21,534 nt of DNA from DATKCT01 sp035513055 (GTDB lineage: Bacteria; Verrucomicrobiota; Verrucomicrobiia; Verrucomicrobiales; DEV007): NCBI GenBank assembly GCA_035513055.1, contig DATKCT010000119.1, positions 1 through 21,534 on the forward strand. The letters run 5' to 3'. Below are positions 7,068 through 15,229 of this stretch, piece after piece. The notes below the pieces were generated by a model, which was not told the origin of the DNA, searched no databases, and saw nothing but the letters and a program-made list of their open reading frames with translations. Within the stretch, counting starts at the first letter, position 1; every line of letters starts with the position of its first letter. The translations under genes and the position numbers were made by a program.

Positions 7068-10000
7068 TCAAGGGCGAATGGCTGCGCGATAGTATCCTTC
7101 CGGCTCCGCGAGGCGATCTGGGTCGGTGTCCTGGAAAGTCGAGGTTCCTGCGGCCGATCCGGCGATGGGTTCGGTGTTGATGACCGTCCAGCTCCCCGGC
7201 TGTTGAGTGGTCGAGTACTGGACGTCGTAGGATTTTCCCTCAACGCTGGTCCATTCGAGGGTGACTTCCGCGCCAGAATGGCCGGTAGTCACAACTTTCA
7301 GGTAGGAATCCGGGTCGTTGGGATCGGTGCCGGCGAGGATCTCGCTAGCGTCGGAAACGCCGTCTCCGTCCGAGTCGCCATCGGGAATAACAATGACTTC
7401 GCCGGGCACGCCGAGAAACTCGATCTCTGCGATCTGCATACTGTTCGCTGTGGCTGCATCCTTCAGGGTGGGAAAGATGAGCCGGTAGGACAAGTAGGCG
7501 GTGGCATTGGGGAAAGAGATCTCCTGATGGAAGGCGGAGGTGTCGATGGCAATGGCTCCGCCGGGATTGCGGTCATCGGGCAGGGCGAGATCGCCTTCGG
7601 AGATAAGGGTGAACGGCCCGGCGGGACCGGCGACAGAGCCTTCGAGGCGGTAGCTGGCGGGATCTCGCTCGACAGCGTCGTTGGCGGGATAGAGGCGAAG
7701 ACCGGTCACCACCGTGCCGCCCATGGTTGGGGTCACGATGAGTCCGGATCCGAGGTCGAGGAAGTTGAGGTATTTCTGTCCGACGTTGTTGATGGCGTTT
7801 TCCACTCCCTCGGTTTCGGGAGGCGGGCCGTCGTTGGCGTCACCGTCGTTTTCACCATTGACGAGGACGACTGGGTCTCCGGGCTGGGTGACGTCATCGA
7901 GGGGAGCGACGGGCGCGCGGATCTCCAACGGGGTCTTGGACCCGTCGGCGAGAGAGGCGATTTCGCCGGGGGTGAGAGCGACGTCATAGACGGCGACATC
8001 GTCGATGAGGCCATTGAACCAGTTGCCGTCGGCATCCCAGATTCCGCTGCCGCCGATGTTGAAATTGAAAGCGGAGGTGTTGTGGGGGAGGGTGACGCCG
8101 CCTTGGGCGACCTGAACGCCGTCGATGTAAAGGAAGCGGTTCTGAAGTCCCGAGACGGTAGCGACGTGGACCCAGCCCCCGGTCGATTCCCCGAAGGGCG
8201 CTGGCGCGGCCAGGGTTCCCTCGGCGGCGGTCCAACACTGCAGCAGATTGGCTCCGTCGATGCCGAACTCGACGAGATCGTTTTGACCGAAGAGACCGGT
8301 CCGGGCAGGCTGAGCCACCGTGAAGTTGATCCAACCGGCGATGGTGTATTGCTCGAGTTCATCAAGCAGGGGCGCGGTGGTGGTGACGGAGTCGTCCACT
8401 CCATCGAATTGGATGGCAAAGTCGCCGGCCTGGCCGGAGTGGCCCGCGACGAAAGTGGCGCCGCCGTTGACGGTCCCGGCGTTATCAAAGGCAGAGGCGT
8501 CTTCGGTGGGGCTCATCTGGTCGTCGAAAGGCCAGTAGCCAATGAGGACGGGTACCGGCTCTGGAACGAGCGCAGTCGCCCCGGGATTAGCGAACAGATA
8601 GGCGGCGTCTTCGGCGCTGAGGACGCGGTCATAGATCTGGAAATCGTCGACGATGCCGGATAAGCCGAAGGCTCCCGCGGTACCTCCGATCTGGAAGGGA
8701 CCGGCCGCTCCGGGATCGAACGCGGATGCGGCGAGCGCTTCGGTCATGAGCGTTCCATCGACGTAGAGATGCATATCCGCGGTGCCGTCCGCATTGCGGT
8801 CGTCGATCGTGAACACGACATGATGGGTTACGCCGGTTTGGATGAAGGGGCCGGATTCGAGAGACACAGTGCCCCCCTGGCTGATCCACTGGAGCGGATC
8901 GGCATTGGCGGATTTGGCGAAAGTCACCGCGAAGGGATTGGCCGGGCCTTCGCTCCTGCTAAAGAGGATGGAGTTCGTGCCCTCGTCGCCGGGATCGACT
9001 TGGAACCAGAAGGCATAACTGGAGACGGCGAGCGAGGGAAGGCCGATATCGACTGGGATTTCGCCGTAGCCCGCTCCATCATTGGAGCCGCCGTCGGAGA
9101 AACGCACGGCCGAGCCGCCTCCGGCGAGGCTTGGCGCTCCCAGCTCGACACTGCCGCCTCCGGTGGAGAGATAGTTTCCGTCGAACCCGTTCCCGGAGGA
9201 ATCGAGCATGCGGTCGCCGTCCGTTTCGTCCATCTTGTAATGGACCAGGAGGCCATTGGCGTTGTTGATTTGAGTAATCAGTTGGACCCGGGTGGTGGAG
9301 ACGTCGGCGTCGTTACTCGAGATCTCGAGAACGGCGCGGTGGATGCCGGTGTCGTTGGAACCGGCGAAGGTCACTTGAACGACTTGAGACTGATTCGGGT
9401 CCAGAGCCCAGGGCAAATCGGTGACGGAGTAGAGCCCGGCGGCGGGACCGGTGATTTGCCAGGAGGCGATGTTCAGGGTTTGCGTGCCGCCCGTGTTGAT
9501 GAGCCGCAGGTCCTCCGTGAGAGTTCCGGGGTTTCCGTCATAGGCGCCGAAGTCGATGATGGCCGGGTCAGGCAACAAGCTGGGATCGCCAGGTTCGACC
9601 CGCACGATTTGCACCGCGTTGACGGCGGCGCGGAAATCGACGCCTGCGTTCGAGGCGTTGAGCTGCATGGTGGGTCCGCTTACATTGCGGAATACGAGGT
9701 AATTGCCGGCGGTTCCGTCGCCTGTCACTTCTACGAAAGCTCCATTGCCGCCGGTGACCGGCCAATTGGCTTGATCCAGGACTCCGAAGACTTGCCGTCC
9801 GTTGACGGTGAAGTCGGACACGCCGTCCTCTCCATCGGAGTCGTGATAGACGTAAACGTCGTAGAGCGGGAACGGGATGTTGAGGATGCGCACTTCGGTC
9901 AGGACCCCGGTCCGCGTTCTCAAGAATCCGGCCATGAGCTTGGAGTTCTCGTCGGCATTGTTAGGGGGAGCGTTGGGCTCGATGGTGAAGGTGTCGTCGA

Positions 10001-11273
10001 CGGTCCACCAAGCGCGGAGGTAGAGGGGATTGCCCTCGGAATCGATCAAGGGATCGGCTTCGCCTCCGGCGAAGACGCCGCCGAGGTCTTCGAGGTTGTT
10101 CCAATTGGCTTGAGGCACGACTCCCGCGGTTCCGGTGACGGCGGCGCCCGGGGTGCCGTCGACTCTGCCGCCGACAAAATTGATGCCGAGGAGGATTCCC
10201 CCGCCGCTGACCGGGAAACTGGTGTCTAAGGCCGGGTTTGTGCCGGCGGTCCATTCGGCCTGATCTTCGAATCCGTCTCCGTCGGTGTCGCGATTGGTGG
10301 GATCTGTGGGAGGATCGGAGGCCACTTCGGCGCCGTCCTCGAGAGTATCGCCGTCGGTGTCTGGATTGAGAGGATCCGTGCCATAAATGTTGACTTCATC
10401 GCCGTCGCTCAGACCGTCGCCGTCGGTGTCGGCCAGGTCCGGGCGGGTCCCGAGGAGGAACTCCTCGAGGTTGGTTAGACCGTCGCCGTCGAAGTCGCCA
10501 TCAGCGCCGTGGTCTCCCTCGGCGCTTTCAGGATCGAGTCCGTGTTCCGATTCCCAGTCTGATGGCAGCCCGTCTCCATCGGGGTCGAGAGCGCTGAAAA
10601 CCTCGAGGCGGACATTATCAAAATGCGAACGGTTCTCGGAGACGTCGTCTCCGAGAAAGATGACGACGTTTCCGGCGGGTGGAGAAGCGCCCGTGACGTA
10701 TTCTACAGTCACGTCGACGAATGTGGAAGTCGGATAAAGACCGGAATCGACGATGGCGTGAGCACCGGAAAGGAGGGGGTCATTGAGCAGCCGGTCGTTG
10801 GCATTGAGGCCCGTCAAGACGTTGTCGTTGGAGGGCGCCGCCTCGAGGTTGGTCAATCCGACGATGGAGAGGGAACCCGGGGGGCTGAACCCGGCATTGC
10901 GATTGCCGACGCCGACCGTGAGAATGTATTGCTTGTTTGCCTCCCAAGGGACGCCGGTGTTCTGAAAGACGAAATAATTGTTTTGCAGCCCGATGTGGGC
11001 CTGGCCAGCGGAAACGAACCCGCCGATACGTTCGATGAAGGTTTCCCCACTGTTGTTGCCGTCGCGGCCGATCCATTGGGGTTTGGTCGAAGTGGTGGCC
11101 GGATCGATGATGTCGTTGGTCCAACTATTGGTTCCGGTGTAGGTGGCGTTCTCGAAGCTGTGGTTGTTGACTTCGATAGGGGCTCCGGAAGCGGTAATAG
11201 CGGCGGCGAAGCACATCCAGACCGGCAGTAGACGGATACAGGGAGCGTGGGCTCCAATGGGACCACTCTTCAT
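7068..11273 (-). CDS. Large secreted LamG / thrombospondin-type-3 multidomain protein
   Basis: The product is 1401 residues with the start at 11273 (MKSGPIGAHAPCIRLLPVWM), which directly gives a signal peptide ending near residue 30 (ITASGA). A longer frame upstream adds 41 residues before the signal and is not preferred. Approximate order: an N-terminal carbohydrate-binding-like sandwich (30-225); acidic DxDGDGxxD calcium-binding thrombospondin-type-3 repeats (228-350); a malectin-like domain (358-560, inference); a choice-of-anchor/HYDIN-like Ig fold (572-665, IIDFGAYDGNPG); LamG 1 (673-895); LamG 2 (907-1111, starting GYWPFDD); a discoidin-like module (1118-1275, LDDVTQPGDPVVLVNG); then a last Ca-type repeat (DGDSDGDGVSDASE) and a short fibronectin-like C-terminus ending in TGA. 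No enzyme domain is seen. It is probably an extracellular or surface adhesin or glycan-binding protein stabilised by calcium. It ends convergently with the PQQ-propeller gene and lies 132 bases downstream of the CRTAC1-like gene on the same strand. Confidence 0.88.
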   Translation of the reverse strand: MKSGPIGAHAPCIRLLPVWMCFAAAITASGAPIEVNNHSFENATYTGTNSWTNDIIDPATTSTKPQWIGRDGNNSGETFIERIGGFVSAGQAHIGLQNNYFVFQNTGVPWEANKQYILTVGVGNRNAGFSPPGSLSIVGLTNLEAAPSNDNVLTGLNANDRLLNDPLLSGAHAIVDSGLYPTSTFVDVTVEYVTGASPPAGNVVIFLGDDVSENRSHFDNVRLEVFSALDPDGDGLPSDWESEHGLDPESAEGDHGADGDFDGDGLTNLEEFLLGTRPDLADTDGDGLSDGDEVNIYGTDPLNPDTDGDTLEDGAEVASDPPTDPTNRDTDGDGFEDQAEWTAGTNPALDTSFPVSGGGILLGINFVGGRVDGTPGAAVTGTAGVVPQANWNNLEDLGGVFAGGEADPLIDSEGNPLYLRAWWTVDDTFTIEPNAPPNNADENSKLMAGFLRTRTGVLTEVRILNIPFPLYDVYVYHDSDGEDGVSDFTVNGRQVFGVLDQANWPVTGGNGAFVEVTGDGTAGNYLVFRNVSGPTMQLNASNAGVDFRAAVNAVQIVRVEPGDPSLLPDPAIIDFGAYDGNPGTLTEDLRLINTGGTQTLNIASWQITGPAAGLYSVTDLPWALDPNQSQVVQVTFAGSNDTGIHRAVLEISSNDADVSTTRVQLITQINNANGLLVHYKMDETDGDRMLDSSGNGFDGNYLSTGGGSVELGAPSLAGGGSAVRFSDGGSNDGAGYGEIPVDIGLPSLAVSSYAFWFQVDPGDEGTNSILFSRSEGPANPFAVTFAKSANADPLQWISQGGTVSLESGPFIQTGVTHHVVFTIDDRNADGTADMHLYVDGTLMTEALAASAFDPGAAGPFQIGGTAGAFGLSGIVDDFQIYDRVLSAEDAAYLFANPGATALVPEPVPVLIGYWPFDDQMSPTEDASAFDNAGTVNGGATFVAGHSGQAGDFAIQFDGVDDSVTTTAPLLDELEQYTIAGWINFTVAQPARTGLFGQNDLVEFGIDGANLLQCWTAAEGTLAAPAPFGESTGGWVHVATVSGLQNRFLYIDGVQVAQGGVTLPHNTSAFNFNIGGSGIWDADGNWFNGLIDDVAVYDVALTPGEIASLADGSKTPLEIRAPVAPLDDVTQPGDPVVLVNGENDGDANDGPPPETEGVENAINNVGQKYLNFLDLGSGLIVTPTMGGTVVTGLRLYPANDAVERDPASYRLEGSVAGPAGPFTLISEGDLALPDDRNPGGAIAIDTSAFHQEISFPNATAYLSYRLIFPTLKDAATANSMQIAEIEFLGVPGEVIVIPDGDSDGDGVSDASEILAGTDPNDPDSYLKVVTTGHSGAEVTLEWTSVEGKSYDVQYSTTQQPGSWTVINTEPIAGSAAGTSTFQDTDPDRLAEPEGYYRAAIRP

Positions 11274-11311
11274 GGCGAAACCGGGGGGGTTATGGTTGGA
11301 AGAGCGTTGCA

Positions 11312-11328
11312 CCCCACGCGGAGCGGGG
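11312..11328 (-). promoter_or_regulatory. Hairpin in the leader of the LamG-protein gene
   Basis: Read on the minus strand, CCCCGC and GTGGGG pair over 6 bp (one G-T) around a five-base loop, about 40 bases before the ATG. It shares the CGCTCCGCG core of the TCC-loop hairpins at 6.6-7.0 kb, so it may be a distant member of that family or chance. Confidence 0.25.
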
Positions 11329-11405
11329 CGAACGACAGACGACCCTTTAACGTTTGGCAAATTCGATCCCAAAGCACAATCAAAAAAGTCTTGCACTCGG
11401 AAATA

Positions 11406-13151
11406 TCAGTGACCGGGGCGCCGGCGGGCCCGGTGGGCCTCCAACGCGCGGGCGATGCTTTCCACGAGGGCGGGGTCGCCCCGCCGCCGGGCCATCTCCA
11501 GCGCACGTTGAGCGGTCTCCACTGCTCGATCGAACGATCCTGCTTCGGCGTGTGCAGCGGCCAACGTGTCGAGGATGGAGGGATCTTCACGAGCGGTGAT
11601 CCCGTCCGCTCGCTCGGCGAGCCGCACCGCCTCCGCGCCGTCGCGCAGGGCCAGGTCCGGATGCGCTGCGAGTTGCCAGGCCAAGTTATTCAAGGCCGGG
11701 AGACAATCTGGATCTATCTCCAGCGCGTCGCGGTAGGAGGCCAAACCTTCCGCGGCGCGACCGCGTTTCAAGAGGGCATCACCGATCCAAGTGAGCAGCT
11801 TGGGGAACTCTTGGTTGGCGGCGAAACGGTCTCGGGCGTGGGAGACTAATTCCAGGGCGGCGTCGACTTCCCCGCGCTCGAGGAGATTCAGCGGGACTGG
11901 CATCGGATCGAGGGGCTGAGGACGATTGAACCAGCGGCCGGGAAACGGGAGGGCTTTGTCGTGGAAGGCTTCCGGTCCAGCCCGGCTGCTGGCGGCGTCG
12001 GCGAGGACACGCTCCGGGGAGACGGGACCCTTGTAGAGAGCGAGCAAACAACCGTCCGCGTCTAAGAGGATGCTGGTGGGGACGGGCAAGGGCCGGCGCA
12101 GACCGAAGAGCTGGACGGCGGCGGATTGGATACGCTCCACGAGTTCCGCGGTTGCCAGTCCGCCTGGAAAGGGAAGAGCGAGTTTTTCGTAGAAGCCCCG
12201 GGGTTCTTGCCCCGGAACTCCGGGGGTGGATTGCACCGTAGCGAGTCCGTCGACGGAAAGAGCCAGCAGTTGGATTCCGGCGCGCTCCAAGTCTTTTGCC
12301 TCGGCTCGAAATGCTTTCAGTTCCGCGCGGCAGGGGACGCACCACGTTGCCCAAAGCTGGACGAGGAGCAGCCTCCCGGACCCTCTTCCGGCGCTGAGAG
12401 GAACCTCGTCGAAGGAGTGATAAGGAAGGATGGGAAGCGGCCATCGGGAGGGGGTCGCGGCGTGGACAGCTCCGGCGTTGCTTTCAGCGGCCGGGAGCAG
12501 AGTGGTTCCGGGCGGTTCCGGCGCCGGCGGCAGGGCTTCAGGGCGAACGTCGCCGCCTTGGGTGAGATGATAGCGGCGTCCGGGTTCGAGCCCGGGAAAC
12601 GCCTCGGAGTTCCCTCCGGGCCAACGCACTTCGATCGATTGGATTTTTGTCTGGGCGCCGAGTCCAAAGTGAAGCCATTTACTGGATTGGCCGAGGAAAC
12701 CCTCGCCCGCCTTTAGGCTTAGAGAGAGAGGTGGGCCGTCTTCGAACCGGAGAGTGACCCGGGCGCCGACGGCGTCGCGGTTGCAGGTTCGGCCTTCCAG
12801 GAGAAGGGCGATCCAAGCGCGGTTCGCCGGGGATCCATTTCGCAAGAAACGCAGCATGGGGCTGGAGCGGTTCGCGATCCAAAGATCGAGGTCGCCATCG
12901 CGATCCCAATCGACGGCCACGGGCGTCCTGGCGTCGTCAGGGAAGTCCAGGCCGAGCGCGGCGCTGGCGGTGGCGAAACGGCGGCGGCCGCCTGGTCCGG
13001 GCACATTGAGAAAGCCGCAATTCGGTTCGTTCCCGCTGAGGCCGACGCCGCTATCGATGAGTTCGTCGATCTGTCGCAGGCCGCGGCGGAAGGCGCTGTC
13101 CGGATCGTTGGCATCATCGATGCGAGTAGGATCGAGTGGCGACGACGGCAC
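11406..13151 (-). CDS. C-terminal half of split CRTAC1-type protein: ASPIC/UnbV, TlpA-like thioredoxin, TPR
   Basis: The ORF is 581 residues if it starts at the GTG at 13151. Residues 81-91 (DWDRDGDLDLW) complete the last FG-GAP-type blade. ASPIC/UnbV spans about 110-200 (GFLGQSSKWLHFGLG, then IEVRWPGG). A TlpA/AhpC-like domain spans about 245-400 with redox motif WATWCVPC (C271, C274) and a VPTSILLD segment giving the cis-proline (P358). TPR helices fill about 420-575 (LNNLAWQLAAHPDLALRDGA). It lacks its own signal peptide and starts inside a domain. The preceding bases, read in the same frame through the TGA at 13173-13175, give SFYWRQV, which in this family continues directly from the upstream ORF. 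It is therefore one gene interrupted by a stop, not two natural genes. Redox activity would need export; whether this half is made separately from the weak GTG start is unknown. Confidence 0.85.
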   Translation of the reverse strand: MPSSPLDPTRIDDANDPDSAFRRGLRQIDELIDSGVGLSGNEPNCGFLNVPGPGGRRRFATASAALGLDFPDDARTPVAVDWDRDGDLDLWIANRSSPMLRFLRNGSPANRAWIALLLEGRTCNRDAVGARVTLRFEDGPPLSLSLKAGEGFLGQSSKWLHFGLGAQTKIQSIEVRWPGGNSEAFPGLEPGRRYHLTQGGDVRPEALPPAPEPPGTTLLPAAESNAGAVHAATPSRWPLPILPYHSFDEVPLSAGRGSGRLLLVQLWATWCVPCRAELKAFRAEAKDLERAGIQLLALSVDGLATVQSTPGVPGQEPRGFYEKLALPFPGGLATAELVERIQSAAVQLFGLRRPLPVPTSILLDADGCLLALYKGPVSPERVLADAASSRAGPEAFHDKALPFPGRWFNRPQPLDPMPVPLNLLERGEVDAALELVSHARDRFAANQEFPKLLTWIGDALLKRGRAAEGLASYRDALEIDPDCLPALNNLAWQLAAHPDLALRDGAEAVRLAERADGITAREDPSILDTLAAAHAEAGSFDRAVETAQRALEMARRRGDPALVESIARALEAHRARRRPGH

Positions 13152-13162
13152 GACCTGCCGCC
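13144..13162 (-). promoter_or_regulatory. Hairpin just after the in-frame TGA (SECIS-like shape)
   Basis: Read on the minus strand, ten bases after the TGA comes stem GGCGGCA, loop GGTCG and stem TGCCGTC, giving 7 bp with one G-T wobble. The GGTC loop and its distance from the TGA resemble the E. coli fdhF SECIS element. It also covers the GTG start and the only weak Shine-Dalgarno-like AGG of the downstream ORF. GC-rich DNA makes such hairpins common, so function is unproven. Confidence 0.3.
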
Positions 13163-13172
13163 AGTAGAAACT

Positions 13173-14921
13173 TCACAAATCGTCCGGCACGCTGCCCGAG
13201 ACGAAGCCGTTGGCCACGACGAGATCTTGCCAGCCGTCGTTGTTGAGATCGGCAAAAATGCAGCCCCAACTCCAGCGGCCGACGGTGACGCCGGCGCTCT
13301 CACTGACATCGGCATAACGGGGCGCGCCGGCGCCGCCGATGCCGCGAAAAAGGCTGTTGCCGCGGGCCATGCGCTGAAAGCGGGTGAGCAGTGCCGGATC
13401 CAGTCCGGGACGGAACTGCGGTTGGCGCGTGACGCGCGAGCCGGCAGCGGAGAACATGTTTCCTGCGTAGAGATCGGGAATGCCGTCGCGGTCAAAGTCG
13501 GCGGCGGCTGCGGACATTCCGAAGCCTCCGTCATCGACGCCTGCGGGCAGGGCCGCGTCGCGGAACTTCCCGTCCTCGTTTACAGAGAGGTTTTTGAGGC
13601 CGAAATCGTTGGCCACGAAAAGGTCCAAGTCGCCGTCGTTGTCGAGGTCTTCCCAGACGGCGGCGAAGCTGAAGCGCCGGTTGTTCTGTGTCTCGATCCC
13701 GCTTTCCAAAGTGGCGTCGGAGAAATCGAGCCAATCGTCCGGATTGGCGCTGGGGCCGTCGTTGCGGATCAGGAAATTGCCGCCTCCGTTGTTGGCGTCG
13801 AAGTAGGGGACGGGCACGGCCAAACCGGCTCCTTCTTCCGCGTTGGCAAAGTAACGGCAGACAAAGAGGTCCAGATCGCCGTCGTTGTCGTAATCGGCGG
13901 CGGTGAGACCGAAGGCATTGCGCACCTTCGGATAGCGCAATTTGGGATCGAAACGTCCATGCCCGTCATTGCGAAACGCCACGAGGCCGGTGTCCAAGGC
14001 CAGAACGAGATCTTGGTCGCCATCGTTGTCGAGATCGACAAAAAGGGCGGATCGGGTCAGATCGAGCAAATCGACACCCGCGGCGGCGGCGTGGTCTTCC
14101 GCGGTTCCGTCGGGGTTTTGGAGGAAGAGCCGGTTGGGCAGACCGCCGTTTTGGCAGACGTACAGGTCCTCGAGGCCATCGCCGTTGGCGTCGCCAATGG
14201 CCAGACCTTGATGACCAAACTTGAAGAAGCGATTGAAGAGTTCGATGCGCTGCCGCCAGTAGTCATTTCCGTATCGCAGTTGATTCCGGTAGACGGGGGA
14301 GGGCCCGATGACTTCGTGGGCAGCGTCGCGAAAGAGCGGACGCGCATCTGCGGAGGGGATGAGAACTTCTTCGTAGGCATCGAGCCTGAGGGCGGCGATG
14401 CGCGGCGGGGCGTCTTCGTGAGCATTCCAAAGCCACTCAGCGGTCCAAGTCGCATTCTGTTCGCGGTAGCCTTCCGGAGAGCGTCCGGCGAGGGTGAAAT
14501 ACTGCCGGGTGCTGGGTCGCGCTGGATCGGCGAACCCGGTTTCGAACAGTTTAAACTTGGCGTGCGCGTCGCTGAGGGCGCGGAACGGCGAATCCGGCGA
14601 GTCAACCCAGGCGGCGAAAGGAAGGGACTCGGCAGCGGATGAATCCGGCATTTTTCTAACCAGGAGGCTCCGGTCCTCGACGACGGTTTCCAGGGGAGGC
14701 AACTGCATCCGGCAGGTAGGGGAGCCGGTGAACAAGGATGCGGCGAGAACGGGAGGAAGCAGACCCGTTTCCAAGGCCTGCGCCAACCGGCCGAGCTGAG
14801 CGGAAGCGAGTTCGCTGAACCGTTCGCTGGCCCAGCCGTCTTCCGCGGGGGGAGCGACGGGAGGGTCGACATTCCCGGAAGCTCCCAGGGAGACGAGCGA
14901 GAACAGCGCAGCCAACGGCAA
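13173..14921 (-). CDS. N-terminal half of split CRTAC1-type FG-GAP/VCBS repeat protein
   Basis: The ORF is 582 residues from a TTG at 14921. The N-terminus is hydrophobic (LPLAALFSLVSLGASG) and looks like a signal peptide. Residues 20-230 are a helical, poorly recognised region. FG-GAP/VCBS beta-propeller blades follow, with calcium-binding loops DANGDGLED (244-252), DLDNDGDQD (297-305), DYDNDGDLD (343-351), DLDNDGDLD (425-433), DFDRDGIPD (475-483) and DLNNDGWQD (558-566). The ORF stops with TGA right after NGFVSGSVPDDL, in the middle of a conserved block whose continuation (SFYWRQVVPSSPLDP) is in frame after the stop. The full protein with readthrough would be about 1,171 residues. The TTG start gives no positive charge before the hydrophobic core. 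An in-frame ATT at 14948 would add nine residues including a Lys, so the true start is uncertain. It is probably secreted. Confidence 0.85.
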   Translation of the reverse strand: MPLAALFSLVSLGASGNVDPPVAPPAEDGWASERFSELASAQLGRLAQALETGLLPPVLAASLFTGSPTCRMQLPPLETVVEDRSLLVRKMPDSSAAESLPFAAWVDSPDSPFRALSDAHAKFKLFETGFADPARPSTRQYFTLAGRSPEGYREQNATWTAEWLWNAHEDAPPRIAALRLDAYEEVLIPSADARPLFRDAAHEVIGPSPVYRNQLRYGNDYWRQRIELFNRFFKFGHQGLAIGDANGDGLEDLYVCQNGGLPNRLFLQNPDGTAEDHAAAAGVDLLDLTRSALFVDLDNDGDQDLVLALDTGLVAFRNDGHGRFDPKLRYPKVRNAFGLTAADYDNDGDLDLFVCRYFANAEEGAGLAVPVPYFDANNGGGNFLIRNDGPSANPDDWLDFSDATLESGIETQNNRRFSFAAVWEDLDNDGDLDLFVANDFGLKNLSVNEDGKFRDAALPAGVDDGGFGMSAAAADFDRDGIPDLYAGNMFSAAGSRVTRQPQFRPGLDPALLTRFQRMARGNSLFRGIGGAGAPRYADVSESAGVTVGRWSWGCIFADLNNDGWQDLVVANGFVSGSVPDDL

Positions 14922-15010
14922 TGCTTTCAGCGAAGGATTAAGGTGAATGGTTTTATTTCCGGTATCGCGTTCCTCTTGAGATAGACCCGTGGCGGGACTG
15001 GCCCCGATGG

Positions 15011-15175
15011 CTCATACCGTTTTATCGCGAGGCGCAGTGAACCCCTTACTGCTAAGGCCGCGCGCCGCCGAGGGAGCAGACCGGGTGTAGAGACCCTGTT
15101 CAAGCCCAAGGCAAGCGGAACGCAGGCAGGAGGGAGTGCAGCGCGCCACAGCAGAAAGGGTGTGAGAAATGCGGG
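15011..15175. repeat. Putative 165-bp dispersed element related to the 6.3-kb repeat
   Basis: The left end CTCATACCGTTTTATCGCGA (15011-15030) matches 6340-6359 with three mismatches. The right end TGAGAAATGCGGG is a perfect inverted match to 6331-6343. The interior is GC-rich, has no gene, and shares only patches (for example GCCGAGGG) with the 6.4-kb region. Confidence 0.4.
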
Positions 15176-15195
15176 CTTGGGTCAAGCTTGCGCTC

Positions 15196-15223
15196 CGCTA
15201 CTGCCTATGCGCCAATGGGACTT
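15196..15223 (-). repeat. 28-bp dispersed repeat, copy B (inverted)
   Basis: The reverse complement matches 4969-4996 at 26 of 28 bases. It ends seven bases before the first recognisable IS91-transposase codon, so it may mark the insertion or truncation boundary of that fragment. Confidence 0.5.
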
Positions 15224-15229
15224 ACCTTA

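Larger units (their letters stand above)
14922..15229. other. Intergenic region with dispersed repeat element
   Basis: This region lies upstream of the minus-strand FG-GAP gene and left of the IS91 fragment. Bases 15011-15175 form a segment whose two ends both match the repeat start at 6.3 kb (15011-15035 direct, 15163-15175 inverted), suggesting a roughly 165-bp non-coding element. The second copy of the 28-bp repeat lies at 15196-15223. No credible gene is seen. Confidence 0.55.

Noticed and set aside
7047..8663. Long + strand frame (538 codons) opposite the LamG-protein gene
   Set aside because: It is an antisense shadow. The minus strand translates into clear LamG and discoidin-like domains with a signal peptide, while this frame has no recognisable domain and is Gly/Val/Asp-rich as expected from reversed GC-rich codons.
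8769..10229. Second long + strand frame (486 codons) opposite the LamG-protein gene
   Set aside because: It is an antisense shadow with a biased composition and no motif; the minus strand is well supported.
10200..10600. Periodic GTC/GCC repeats on the + strand that look like a CRISPR or satellite
   Set aside because: The periodicity comes from the DxDGDG thrombospondin-type-3 repeats encoded on the minus strand; there are no identical direct repeats with unique spacers.
11381..11386. Run of six T on the minus strand after the CRTAC1-type gene stop, possible terminator
   Set aside because: No GC-rich hairpin immediately precedes the T-run, so an intrinsic terminator is not supported.
13227..14642. 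Long + strand frame (471 codons) opposite the FG-GAP gene
   Set aside because: It is antisense to FG-GAP blades with intact calcium loops; the frame itself is repetitive V/G/E sequence mirroring those blades.
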